Source: CAZJYT01 sp964550325
Lineage (GTDB): Bacteria > Patescibacteriota > Minisyncoccia > Minisyncoccales > CAZJYT01
Direction of reading: 5' to 3'
Length of the DNA: 37,119 bases
NCBI GenBank assembly: GCA_964550325.1
Contig: CAZJYT010000005.1
Coordinates: forward strand, 1 to 37,119
Below, piece by piece: positions 7,496-16,055 of this stretch; within the stretch, counting starts at the first letter, position 1, and the number at the start of each line of letters is the position of its first letter. Below the pieces are notes generated by a model. That model had not been told where the DNA came from. It ran no database searches and saw only the letters and a program-made list of their open reading frames with translations. The translations under genes and the position numbers were made by a program.

Positions 7496-9208
7496 ATGAG
7501 AAGTCCTGAAAGACCTTCTTCAAAAAAAAGTGAAATAAAGAAAGAACAAGAGAAGATTGAAGAAGAAAAAAAGCTTTATGAGACTCAAAAAAGAATATGG
7601 GGAAAAGAGTATGCAGATAGGAAAAGAGAAGAGAGGATAGAAAAAGGAGGGAGAGAAGAAGAGGCAAAGAGGAGAAGAGAGGAAAGGGAAAGAATAAGAG
7701 AGGAGGCGAAAAAAGGAGAAGAGGAAGCCTTAGAAGGTTTTAGAAAGATGACAGAAGAAGCTCCTGAGGCAAGGAGATTGCCAAGAGAAGAAGAACCGAG
7801 GAAGAGAGAAGAAGAAAAAGGAGAAGAGAGAGAAGGAGCGCCTCAACCTGTAGAGGTAGAAGATCAATCTCCTTGGGAGGCTTTTAGAGGAGAGGAGGAA
7901 TTTTTAGGAAAATGGGCAAGGATTACTGAGGTTAGGGGAGAAATCAGAGCGAAGACTGATGAGCTTTTAACCAAAGAGCGAGACAGGGTTTACTTGGATT
8001 TTGCAAAAAGTTGGGCAGAAAGCCATAAAAATGAGATAAAAGAAAAAACAGGTTTAGATTACTCCCAACTGGAAGAAAAAACCTTAGTAGGGATAGTGGA
8101 TGCCTTAGGAGGATTTAAAGAGCTTAAAACAAATCCAGATTATGCCCGTTTCAACGAACAAATAGATAGATTAGCTGCTTTAAGGCAGGGTTGGACAACA
8201 GAGGGGGTGAGATATAGGGTAGCAGTAGGTTCACTGAATGTTTTTCAAAAAAGGAAAGAGAACCTCTTTTCTCTAATTCAAGAAAAAAGAAAAGAAACTG
8301 AAAAAGCAAGAAAAAAATTAGAGGGACTAAGAAGAGAAGAAAGCCCATTATATGAGGAGGTAAAAGAAATGTATGACACAGCAACAAAGGAACTGAGAGA
8401 ATTGGAAACAGAACAGGAAGAATTATCTTCAGTAATGGAAGAAATTGCAGGGAAAATGGTAGGAAGAGATTTGAGAGAAGAAGCAGTTTCTAAAAAGTTG
8501 CCTGAGGTTGAAGATTTAGTGAGAAAATTAGGAACCCAAGGAGGTAGAGAAAGTTATATGCGAGAGCTGGGTTGGAGTTGGCAAATTATTCCTGGGAAGG
8601 GACGGACCTTGGTAGGGACATTGAAAGAAAAAATTAAAGGAATTCCTCAAGAGACGAGAGAAGAAACGATATTGGTTTATGATAAAGATGGCAATGAGAT
8701 AGGAGAATTCACCCATGAAGAACTTCAACAGAGGATTTTTGAAGAGGTTAAAAAGAGAGTTCCTCAAAAATACATAGATGAGAGAGTAAAAGAACTTGCT
8801 ACTTCTCCAGAATCTGCTCGGCGAGGAATTCAAGAACTATTTGAGGGTGTAAAAAAAGATGTTTTAGAGGACTTTTTAAATGAAAAGGTTAAAAAAGAAG
8901 CTAAGAGCCCGGAAGCTATGGAAAAAATAAAAGAGATAGCAGAAGGCAGGGGAATAAATGTTCAAGAAGCCTTGGAGAAAACACTGGGAAGGACAGAAGC
9001 TTATAGAGGTCTTACTGGTGATTACTCAAGAGATAGAGATATAATAATAGGAGATACAAGTCGAGTTTGGGGAATAGATTTGTCTCCAGAGGAACTTGAT
9101 AGAGCTGTAGAGAAATATCCTTATTCTCCAGAGGTAGCAAAAGGAAATATTAACTTTATGGTATGGTTGCAAAAGATTTTCTTTGAGGCATTTCAAAAAA
9201 AAGAGTAA
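7496..9208 (+). CDS. Hypothetical coiled-coil protein (570 aa)
   Basis: No recognised family. Residues 1-125 are almost pure Glu/Lys/Arg (predicted disordered or single alpha-helix), ending in a Pro/Glu-rich linker. From about 126 (SPWEAFRGEEEFLGKWARI) a less biased region begins. Residues ~255-320 look like a coiled-coil hairpin (KRKETEKARKKLEGLRREE ... ELRELETEQEELSSVMEEI). A small beta-like stretch (REETILVYDKDGNEIGEF, ~385-402) is followed by helices to the end. There are no membrane segments or enzyme motifs. A weak start (ATG after an A-rich tract, no Shine-Dalgarno) leaves the true N-terminus uncertain. It sits between two other unknown genes upstream of tRNA-Glu. Confidence 0.65.
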   Translation: MRSPERPSSKKSEIKKEQEKIEEEKKLYETQKRIWGKEYADRKREERIEKGGREEEAKRRREERERIREEAKKGEEEALEGFRKMTEEAPEARRLPREEEPRKREEEKGEEREGAPQPVEVEDQSPWEAFRGEEEFLGKWARITEVRGEIRAKTDELLTKERDRVYLDFAKSWAESHKNEIKEKTGLDYSQLEEKTLVGIVDALGGFKELKTNPDYARFNEQIDRLAALRQGWTTEGVRYRVAVGSLNVFQKRKENLFSLIQEKRKETEKARKKLEGLRREESPLYEEVKEMYDTATKELRELETEQEELSSVMEEIAGKMVGRDLREEAVSKKLPEVEDLVRKLGTQGGRESYMRELGWSWQIIPGKGRTLVGTLKEKIKGIPQETREETILVYDKDGNEIGEFTHEELQQRIFEEVKKRVPQKYIDERVKELATSPESARRGIQELFEGVKKDVLEDFLNEKVKKEAKSPEAMEKIKEIAEGRGINVQEALEKTLGRTEAYRGLTGDYSRDRDIIIGDTSRVWGIDLSPEELDRAVEKYPYSPEVAKGNINFMVWLQKIFFEAFQKKE

Positions 9209-9216
9209 AATAAATT

Positions 9217-9435
9217 ATGGATGCATTTCCTTTAATTACTGACAAAACCTTAAAAAGCTTCATTAACTTGGTGAATATACCAAAAGAATATAAAGAGACT
9301 CTTTTGGGTAAGCTTCCTTCATTAGATTTTGATGAAAGAAGAGCCTTGTTTGGGACCTTGTTGCGGATTTATCTCTTTGATAGAGAAGAAAAAAAAGTCC
9401 TGGAAGAAATTAACAAGTTTTACAAAAAAGAGTAG
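9217..9435 (+). CDS. Hypothetical small protein (72 aa)
   Basis: A 72-residue, soluble, mostly helical protein (LPSLDFDERRALFGTLLRIY in the centre, KKE-rich C-terminus), family unknown. It starts 8 bp after the 570-residue protein, in the same direction, so probably the same transcript. Its TAG stop ends on the first base of tRNA-Glu (1 bp overlap), meaning the mRNA and the tRNA are likely processed from one transcript that ends at the terminator at 9528. Confidence 0.6.
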   Translation: MDAFPLITDKTLKSFINLVNIPKEYKETLLGKLPSLDFDERRALFGTLLRIYLFDREEKKVLEEINKFYKKE

Positions 9436-9506
9436 CCGCCATCGTCTAATGGCGAGGACACCAGTTTCTCAAGCTGGTAATACCGGTTCGAATCCGGTTG
9501 GCGGCA
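9435..9506 (+). tRNA. tRNA-Glu (anticodon CUC)
   Basis: A full cloverleaf is visible: acceptor GCCGCCA (9435-9441) pairs with TGGCGGC (9499-9505), discriminator A at 9506; the D-arm has GTCTAATGGC; the anticodon arm is CCAGT-TTCTCAA-GCTGG with anticodon CTC; the T-arm is ACCGG-TTCGAAT-CCGGT. CCA is not encoded. It supplies Glu for GAG codons. It overlaps the upstream stop codon by one base. Confidence 0.95.
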
Positions 9507-9527
9507 TCTTTTAGATTTGGAAAAGTG

Positions 9528-9550
9528 AGGGTAATTTTTTACCCTTTTTT
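9528..9550 (+). terminator. Rho-independent terminator after tRNA-Glu
   Basis: AGGGTAA, loop TTTT, TTACCCT, then a T run: a 7 bp stem with a U-tract. It ends the hypothetical-trio/tRNA-Glu transcript and lies 13 bp before the P-type ATPase start, which would therefore need its own promoter or readthrough. Confidence 0.7.
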
Positions 9551-9562
9551 TAAAATTTTTTT

Positions 9563-12283
9563 ATGTCTAAAAAGTGGCATAGTTTGGAGATAAAAAAGAT
9601 TGAGGAAATACTAAAAAGTGATCTCAAGAATGGATTGACAGAAAAAGAAGTAAGAAAAAAACAAAAGAGATTTGGAAAAAATGAGCTTCCAGAAGAGACT
9701 CATTTAAGAGCTTTTAAAATCCTTCTTTCTCAATTTAAAGATCCTTTAATTTATATTCTTCTTGGAGGAGGAATAATTACTCTCTTTTTAAAAGATTTGG
9801 TTGATACCTTAATTATTTTTGGAGTGGTAATTTTAAATACTTCTTTAGGGTTTTTTCAAGAATTTAAGGCTCAGAGGATTCTCCAGAATTTAAAGAAAAT
9901 GATGAAGGTGAAAGCCTTTGTGATGAGAGAAAGAAAAAAAAGAGAGATATTGCAGGAAGACTTAGTGCCAGGAGATATTTTCTTTTTAAATCCCGGAGAT
10001 AAGGTCCCGGCAGATGGAAGATTGATAGAAACCCATGGATTAAAAGTGAATGAATCTATCCTTACTGGAGAATGGCTTTCAGTTGAGAAGGATATTCAAA
10101 CCTTACCTCCAGAAATTCCCTTAGCTGAGAGGAAAAATATGGTTTATATGGGAACAGTAGTGGAGGAAGGCTTTGGGAAGGCAATTGTTACTGAGATTGG
10201 AGAAAATACTGAAGTTGGTAAAATTGCTAGTTTGATAAAAGAAATTGAAGAGGAAGATACCCCCTATCAGAGAAAAGTAAAAAATTTTAGTAGAATCTTA
10301 CTTCTGGTAATTTTGTTTTTCAGTGCTTTGGTTTTCAGCTTTGGGTTATTAGCAAAAACTGAGTTGGGGCAAATGCTAAAAATAACAGTAGCTATGATAG
10401 TAGCAGTTATTCCTGAAGGTTTACCAGCTGCGGTAACTTTTTGTTTTGCTTTTGGAGCGAGAGAGATTTTTAAAAAGAAGGGATTAATTAAAAGAATTAT
10501 CGCTACTGAGACCTTAGGAAGCACTTCTATAATTTGCACTGATAAAACTGGCACCTTAACCGAGGGAAAAATGCAGGTAGCAAGGATTTTTAGTGGAACC
10601 AGAGAGTTGTTTTCTGATGGAAAGAAATATTCAGAGAGAATGGAAAAAAATGGGAGGGTTTCTCACCTAACACTTTTAAAGATAGCTACTTTCTGTAACG
10701 ACGCCTTTATTGAGAATCCAGAAGAAACTTTGGAGAAATGGATTGTGCGGGGTACTGCCACTGAGAAGGCTCTTTTGTTGGCTGGAATTCAGGCTGGCTT
10801 AAAAAGAGGAGAATTAGAAAAGAAAGAGCCAAGAATCTTAAGGGTTCCTTTTGATCCTACTTTTAAATATTCTCTAAATCTTCATCACTTAAATGAGAGA
10901 GAAAATATTCTCTATGTATTAGGGGCGCCTGAAATAATCTTGGAAAAGTCAGGTTTTTTAGATATTGATGGAAAGGAGGAAAGGCTTTCTTTGTCACAAA
11001 AAGAGGAAATAAAAAATAAAATTGAAAAATTAGCTAAAGAGGGTCAAAGAATATTAGCAGGAGCTTACAGGATCTATCCCAAAAAAGAGACCCGGTTTAA
11101 TCAATCTGAATTAGAGAATTTGAGAAACCTTTGCAAAGAACTCATTTTTGTAGGCTTAATTTCTCTTCACGACCCCTTAAGAGTGGAAGTGAAAAATGCA
11201 ATAGAGACCTGTCAAGGGGCAGGGATGAGGGTGATTATTGTTACCGGAGATCACAAACTTACCGCAAAAGCAATAGCAGAAAAGATAGGTTTGAGGGTAA
11301 AATCAGAGAATATTTTAGAAGGAAGAGACTTAGATAGGCTTTCTGATGAGGAATTTGAGAAAAAAGGAAAAGAGATAAAGGTATACGCCAGGGTGGAACC
11401 AAGGCATAAATTAAAGATTGTAAGATTTTGGCAAGAGAAGGGAGAGATAGTCGCTATGACAGGCGATGGGGTGAATGATGCTCCTGCTTTAAGAAGAGCA
11501 GATATTGGAATAGCTTTAGGCTCAGGGACAGAAGTGGCCAAAACTGCTTCTGATATGGTTTTATTAGATAATAATTTCTCAACAATTTTGGAAACAGTGA
11601 AAGAAGGGAGAAGAATCATTGATAATATCAGAAAAATCATCACCTTTTTTTTAATTGGTGGATTTACAGAATTGATAATTGTAGGATTTACCTTAATTTC
11701 TCGCTTATTTATTCCTGGGCTTCCTCTTCCAATATTGGCAAGCCAAATTCTTTGGAAAAATTTAATTGAGGACTCCCCACCTGCTATGGCTTTGAGTCTT
11801 GAACCTCCAGAAAAAGGGATAATGAAAAGAAAGCCAGAACCCAAAGAACTTCCTCTTTTAACAAAAGAAATGAAAGCTCTCATTTTTATTATAGGAATAA
11901 TAAGTGATTTGTTTTTATTTTTCATTTTTCTTTGGCTTTGGTTCCATCCTCTTTATGGTCCAGAAAAGATAGATCTTTTGCGAACAGTGGTATTTGCGGG
12001 ATTGGGAATTGACTCTTTCTTTTTCATTTTTTCCCTTCGCAATCTAAAGAAAAATATTTGGCAATACCATCCCTTTTCAAATATTTATCTTACCCTCTCT
12101 GCTCTTTCGGGCTTTTTCTTTTTCGGCTTAGCTATTTATTTTCCTCCTCTACAAAAAATCCTTCATACTGTTTCTCTCTCTCTTAGAGAATGGATGATTT
12201 TGATTAGTTACGCCTTAGTAAAACTTTCTTTCATTGAGCTTACAAAATGGTATTTCATTCAGAAAGAATTTGAAAAAAGATAA
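9563..12283 (+). CDS. P2-type cation-transporting ATPase, Ca2+-pump-like
   Basis: ATP-driven cation pump of the inner membrane, 906 residues, with all P-type domains: N-terminal cation-ATPase domain (1-60), TGE in ILTGEWLSVEKD, M4 motif VIPEGLPAA, phosphorylation site CDKTGTLT (D327), TGDGVNDAPALRRADIGIA hinge, and four C-terminal membrane helices. Against the SERCA pattern, the Glu of PEGL, the M5 Glu (GGFTELI) and the M6 Asn and Asp (KNLIEDS) are kept, whereas the M5 Asn becomes Gly and the M6 Thr becomes Glu. This suggests one Ca2+ site (PMR1/bacterial type) rather than two, though the ion is inferred. The start has no Shine-Dalgarno (T-rich upstream). The palindromic repeat copy A follows the stop. 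Confidence 0.92.
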   Translation: MSKKWHSLEIKKIEEILKSDLKNGLTEKEVRKKQKRFGKNELPEETHLRAFKILLSQFKDPLIYILLGGGIITLFLKDLVDTLIIFGVVILNTSLGFFQEFKAQRILQNLKKMMKVKAFVMRERKKREILQEDLVPGDIFFLNPGDKVPADGRLIETHGLKVNESILTGEWLSVEKDIQTLPPEIPLAERKNMVYMGTVVEEGFGKAIVTEIGENTEVGKIASLIKEIEEEDTPYQRKVKNFSRILLLVILFFSALVFSFGLLAKTELGQMLKITVAMIVAVIPEGLPAAVTFCFAFGAREIFKKKGLIKRIIATETLGSTSIICTDKTGTLTEGKMQVARIFSGTRELFSDGKKYSERMEKNGRVSHLTLLKIATFCNDAFIENPEETLEKWIVRGTATEKALLLAGIQAGLKRGELEKKEPRILRVPFDPTFKYSLNLHHLNERENILYVLGAPEIILEKSGFLDIDGKEERLSLSQKEEIKNKIEKLAKEGQRILAGAYRIYPKKETRFNQSELENLRNLCKELIFVGLISLHDPLRVEVKNAIETCQGAGMRVIIVTGDHKLTAKAIAEKIGLRVKSENILEGRDLDRLSDEEFEKKGKEIKVYARVEPRHKLKIVRFWQEKGEIVAMTGDGVNDAPALRRADIGIALGSGTEVAKTASDMVLLDNNFSTILETVKEGRRIIDNIRKIITFFLIGGFTELIIVGFTLISRLFIPGLPLPILASQILWKNLIEDSPPAMALSLEPPEKGIMKRKPEPKELPLLTKEMKALIFIIGIISDLFLFFIFLWLWFHPLYGPEKIDLLRTVVFAGLGIDSFFFIFSLRNLKKNIWQYHPFSNIYLTLSALSGFFFFGLAIYFPPLQKILHTVSLSLREWMILISYALVKLSFIELTKWYFIQKEFEKR

Positions 12284-12308
12284 AAAAATATGTTAATCTT
12301 AATTGTAG

Positions 12309-12538
12309 TTGCTAACCATTTTGATAATAAATTTATATTGAGGCATCTTGCCTCGGGGAGCATACCGAGAGCTGAGCCCGAGTGGAAAATTGTATTTCAG
12401 TAGGGACTTTCTAAGGCTCGGCGAGGTATAGGAGCGCCTGTGAAAAACCTTCTTTTTCAGCACTTAAGGCGACTCCGTGCTCCCCGAGACAAGATGCCTC
12501 AGTAAAGAAATTATTAAGAATTGTTACTGAAAGGCAAG
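12309..12538 (+). repeat. Long palindromic element, copy A (~230 bp)
   Basis: Core 12340-12500 is bounded by a 23 bp inverted repeat (GAGGCATCTTGCCTCGGGGA... and its complement, one mismatch). Weaker outer inverted repeats (TTGCTAACC... and ...GGCAAG) define the full unit. Inside, GCTGAGCC can pair with GGCTCGGC and TACC with GGTA. Copies B and C share the flanks as well as the core. This copy fills the gap between the ATPase and ileS, and its AAGGCAAG end lies just 2 bp before the ileS ATG, possibly supplying the ribosome binding site. Confidence 0.9.
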
Positions 12539-12540
12539 AT

Positions 12541-15500
12541 ATGTCACTAAATCTTCCTAAAATTGAAAAGAGGATTTTGAGATTTTGGAAAGAAAATGAG
12601 ATTTTTGAAAAATCAATTAGAAGGAGAAAGAAAAAAAGAAGCTTTGTCTTCTATGAGGGACCTCCCACTGCCAATGCCAGGCCAGGTATTCACCATGTCT
12701 TAGCTCGTGTTTTTAAAGACATAATTTGTCGCTACAAAACTATGCGAGGATTTAGAGTAGAGAGAAAGGGAGGGTGGGATACCCATGGATTGCCAGTAGA
12801 GCTGGAGATAGAGAAGAAATTAGAGTTGAAATCAAAAAAGGAAATTGAAAAATATGGGATTGACAAATTTAATGAAAAATGCAGAAGGTCTGTTTGGGAG
12901 TATAAAAAAGAGTGGGAAAAATTGACAGAGAGAATTGCCTTTTGGATAGATTTAAAACACCCTTACATTACTTACACTCCAGAATATATAGAAAGTGTTT
13001 GGCGGATTTTAAAAGAGAGCTGGAAAAGAAAACTTTTATCTAAAGGATATAAGGTAGTTCCTTTTTGTCCTCGTTGTGGGACCTGTTTATCTTCTCATGA
13101 GGTGGCTTTGGGATACAAAAAGATAAAAGAGCCTGCCATTTATGTCAAGTTTCAATTAAAAAATCCCCAAGATTTAAAACTTAAGAAAGACAACACCTAT
13201 TTTCTCATTTGGACTACTACTCCTTGGACATTACCCGGAAATGTAGCTGTAGGGATAAACCCAGAGTTTGATTATTGCATTTTAGATACAAAGAAAGAGT
13301 ATCTTATTTTGGCAAAAGAAAGAGTCTCAGAAATAGAGAAAGAAGGAGAGATTATAAAAGAGTTTAAGGGTAAGGAGTTGGTTGGTTTAAAATATTTCCC
13401 TCCTTTTTTCCATCAAAAATGCAAAGAGGAAAATTGTAGATGTTATGAAATAGTCCCCGCAGATTTTGTTTCCTTAGAAGAAGGGACGGGATTGGTGCAT
13501 TTAGCTCCTGCCTTTGGAGAAGAGGATATGGAAGCAATAAAAACTCAAAACTCAAAATTCAAGACTCAAAACCTGCCTGAGTTCCCAGTTTTATTAACAG
13601 TGGATGAAGAGGGGAGGTTTAAGTCTGAAGTGAAAAAGTGGGAAGGAATCTTTGTTAAGGAGGCTGATCATCTCATTATTGAAGATTTAAAAAATAGAGA
13701 TTTGCTTTTTAAAGAAGAAATTTATGAACACGATTACCCTTTTTGTTGGCGTTGCAAAACCCCTTTACTCTATTATGCCAAAGATTCTTGGTTTATCGGA
13801 ATGTCAAAACTAAAACAAAAACTAATTGAAAACAATCAAAAGATTAATTGGGTACCTTCTTATCTAAAAGAAGGAAGGTTTGGAGAATGGTTAAAAGAAG
13901 TAAAGGACTGGGCGCTCAGCAGGGAAAGATATTGGGGAACTCCCTTACCGATCTGGATATGTAAAAATTGTCAAAATATCGAGGTAATAGGGGGTTTGAA
14001 AGATTTGTTAAAACAAAGATTTTCTCAAAATACCTATTATTTATTTAGACACGGTCATTCAATGAGGCAATTGAAAAATTCTGCCAGTTGTTGGCCAGAA
14101 AAAATCCCCTTTCCCTTAACGGAAAAGGGGAAAAGAGAGGTCTTACGTTCTGCTAAAAAGCTCAAAAAAATTGATTTAATTTTTTCTTCTGACTTACTGA
14201 GAACTAAAGAAACCGCAGAGATTATTTCCAAAGAAACAGGAGCTAAGATAATTTTTGATAAAAGGCTAAGAGAGGTAGATGTAGGGGTATTTAATGGAAA
14301 AGACCCAAAATTAGTTTGGGATTTTATTTTTAAACAAAAAGACCCTTATACCACAAAGGTTCCAAAAGGGGAAAGCCTACTTAATATTCAAAAGAGGGTC
14401 TGGAGCCTTTTGAATGATATTACAAGGAAATATCAAAGAAAGAGGATTGTTTTAGTCTCTCATGAGCTCCCCCTTACGATATTAGAAAAAACCCTTGAGG
14501 GTTTTTCTATTGAGAAGATAATTGAATGGAGGAAGAGAAACCGTTCAAAATTATTAAAAACTGGACAATTTAGAAAAATTGAATTTAAAAAGCTCCCTTT
14601 TAATAAAAAAATGAAATTAGATTTCCACCGGCCCTTTATAGATGAGGTTAGGTTTTATTGTCCCAAATGCCATCATTCTATGGAGAGAGTAAAAGAGGTG
14701 ATTGATTGTTGGTTTGATTCTGGAAGTATGCCTTTTGCCCAAGCCCATTGGCCCTTTGAAAAGAAAAAGTTCCTCTTTCCCGCTGATTATATCTGCGAGG
14801 GAATTGATCAAACAAGGGGATGGTTTTATACCCTTTTGGCAGTTTCAACCCTTTTGGGGTTTAGCTCTCCTTATAAAAATGTAGTTTCTTTAGGCCATGT
14901 CTTGGATGAAAAAGGTGAGAAAATGTCAAAATCAAGAGGAAATGTTGTAGATCCCTGGGAGATGATTGAAAAATATGGAGTGGAAGCGATTAGATGGTAT
15001 TTTTTTACCATTAATCAGCCAGGGGATTCAAAATTATTTTCTGAGAAAGATATTAGAGAATCTCTCAGAAAATTCATTTTTACTTTATGGAATTGTTATT
15101 TGTTTTTAGATACCTACAAAAGAAATTTCCGATTTAAAACTAATAAGATAAATTTGAAAACAAAAGGTAAATTAGAGAGGTGGATTATTTCAAGATTACA
15201 GAAATTGATTTTAGAAGTAACCCAGGCCTTAGAAAAATATGAGATTGTGAAATCAGCCAGAAGAGTAGAAGAATTTGTGATAAATGACCTGTCTTTGTGG
15301 TACATTAGAAGGTCAAGAGCCCATTTTCAAAAACCAAAAACAAAAAAAGAATTAAAAGAGGCAGTTGAAACCCTAAGTTTTGTCCTTTTTAATCTTTCCA
15401 AACTAATAGCCCCCTTTTTGCCCTTTATAAGCGAAGAGATTTACCAAAGAATAAGATTTCCCAAATCTCCCTTCTCAAGGTTTTCCGTCCATTTAGAAAA

Positions 15501-16044
15501 TTGGCCCAAAGTTGAGAAAAAATGGATTGATGAGAAATTAGAAAGAAAGATGGAAAAAGCGAGAGAAATTGCCTCTTTAGCCTTAGCTGAAAGAGCAAAG
15601 GCAAAAATAAAAATCCGACAACCTCTAAGGAGTTTAAAAATAAGGAGTAAAGAACTGAAAGGAGAAAGAGAATTGTTAGAGCTAATTAGAGAGGAGGTAA
15701 ATGTAAAAGAGATGGTTTTTGATCCTAAAATTAAAGGAGAAATAGAATTAGATATAAAAATTACTCCCGAGTTAAAAGAGGAAGGAATAGCGAGAGAATT
15801 AATCCGCCAAGTCCAATATCTAAGAAAATTGGCAAAACTTTCTCCAAAGGATAAGGTAAGGGTTTATTGGTTTACTCAAGGGGAAATAAAAAATATTTTC
15901 CAAAAATGGGAAGAGAAGATTTTAAGAGAAGCTAAAATTGAAGAGTTTATATTTACTTTTCCATTTGGAAAGGTTCTTTTCCAAAAGGAAATAGAAATTG
16001 AAGGGGAGAGGCTTACCTTAGGAATTAAGAAAATAAGAAAATAA
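12541..16044 (+). CDS. ileS: Isoleucyl-tRNA synthetase (IleS2 type) with inserted histidine-phosphatase domain
   Basis: Charges tRNA-Ile; 1167 residues, longer than usual. The HIGH signature appears as PGIHHVL (48-54) within YEGPPTANARPG, followed by GWDTHGLPVE and the zinc motif CPRCGTCLSSHE. TTTPWTLPGN and LAPAFGEED belong to the CP1 editing domain. KMSKSRGN (794-798) and an anticodon-binding helical domain complete the enzyme. Between WICKNCQNIEVIG and DFHRPFIDEV, residues ~498-690 form a complete histidine-phosphatase domain: RHGHS (H504), SSDLLRTKETAEI, REVDVGVFNGKD and VLVSHELPL (H641). A small repeat-derived insert (TQNSKFKTQN, ~335-344) lies in the editing domain. The start abuts palindromic element A. 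The enzyme call is certain; the role of the phosphatase domain is unknown. Confidence 0.96.
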   Translation: MSLNLPKIEKRILRFWKENEIFEKSIRRRKKKRSFVFYEGPPTANARPGIHHVLARVFKDIICRYKTMRGFRVERKGGWDTHGLPVELEIEKKLELKSKKEIEKYGIDKFNEKCRRSVWEYKKEWEKLTERIAFWIDLKHPYITYTPEYIESVWRILKESWKRKLLSKGYKVVPFCPRCGTCLSSHEVALGYKKIKEPAIYVKFQLKNPQDLKLKKDNTYFLIWTTTPWTLPGNVAVGINPEFDYCILDTKKEYLILAKERVSEIEKEGEIIKEFKGKELVGLKYFPPFFHQKCKEENCRCYEIVPADFVSLEEGTGLVHLAPAFGEEDMEAIKTQNSKFKTQNLPEFPVLLTVDEEGRFKSEVKKWEGIFVKEADHLIIEDLKNRDLLFKEEIYEHDYPFCWRCKTPLLYYAKDSWFIGMSKLKQKLIENNQKINWVPSYLKEGRFGEWLKEVKDWALSRERYWGTPLPIWICKNCQNIEVIGGLKDLLKQRFSQNTYYLFRHGHSMRQLKNSASCWPEKIPFPLTEKGKREVLRSAKKLKKIDLIFSSDLLRTKETAEIISKETGAKIIFDKRLREVDVGVFNGKDPKLVWDFIFKQKDPYTTKVPKGESLLNIQKRVWSLLNDITRKYQRKRIVLVSHELPLTILEKTLEGFSIEKIIEWRKRNRSKLLKTGQFRKIEFKKLPFNKKMKLDFHRPFIDEVRFYCPKCHHSMERVKEVIDCWFDSGSMPFAQAHWPFEKKKFLFPADYICEGIDQTRGWFYTLLAVSTLLGFSSPYKNVVSLGHVLDEKGEKMSKSRGNVVDPWEMIEKYGVEAIRWYFFTINQPGDSKLFSEKDIRESLRKFIFTLWNCYLFLDTYKRNFRFKTNKINLKTKGKLERWIISRLQKLILEVTQALEKYEIVKSARRVEEFVINDLSLWYIRRSRAHFQKPKTKKELKEAVETLSFVLFNLSKLIAPFLPFISEEIYQRIRFPKSPFSRFSVHLENWPKVEKKWIDEKLERKMEKAREIASLALAERAKAKIKIRQPLRSLKIRSKELKGERELLELIREEVNVKEMVFDPKIKGEIELDIKITPELKEEGIARELIRQVQYLRKLAKLSPKDKVRVYWFTQGEIKNIFQKWEEKILREAKIEEFIFTFPFGKVLFQKEIEIEGERLTLGIKKIRK

Positions 16045-16055
16045 TTTTTTATTTG

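Noticed and set aside
9329..9514. 61-codon frame overlapping the 72-residue gene and tRNA-Glu
   Set aside because: It runs through the complete tRNA and out of frame with the supported upstream gene.
12309..12538. T-box or other ileS-specific riboswitch upstream of ileS
   Set aside because: No T-box consensus is present, and the same element occurs before murJ and, inverted, before tmk, so it is not tied to isoleucine or tRNA charging.
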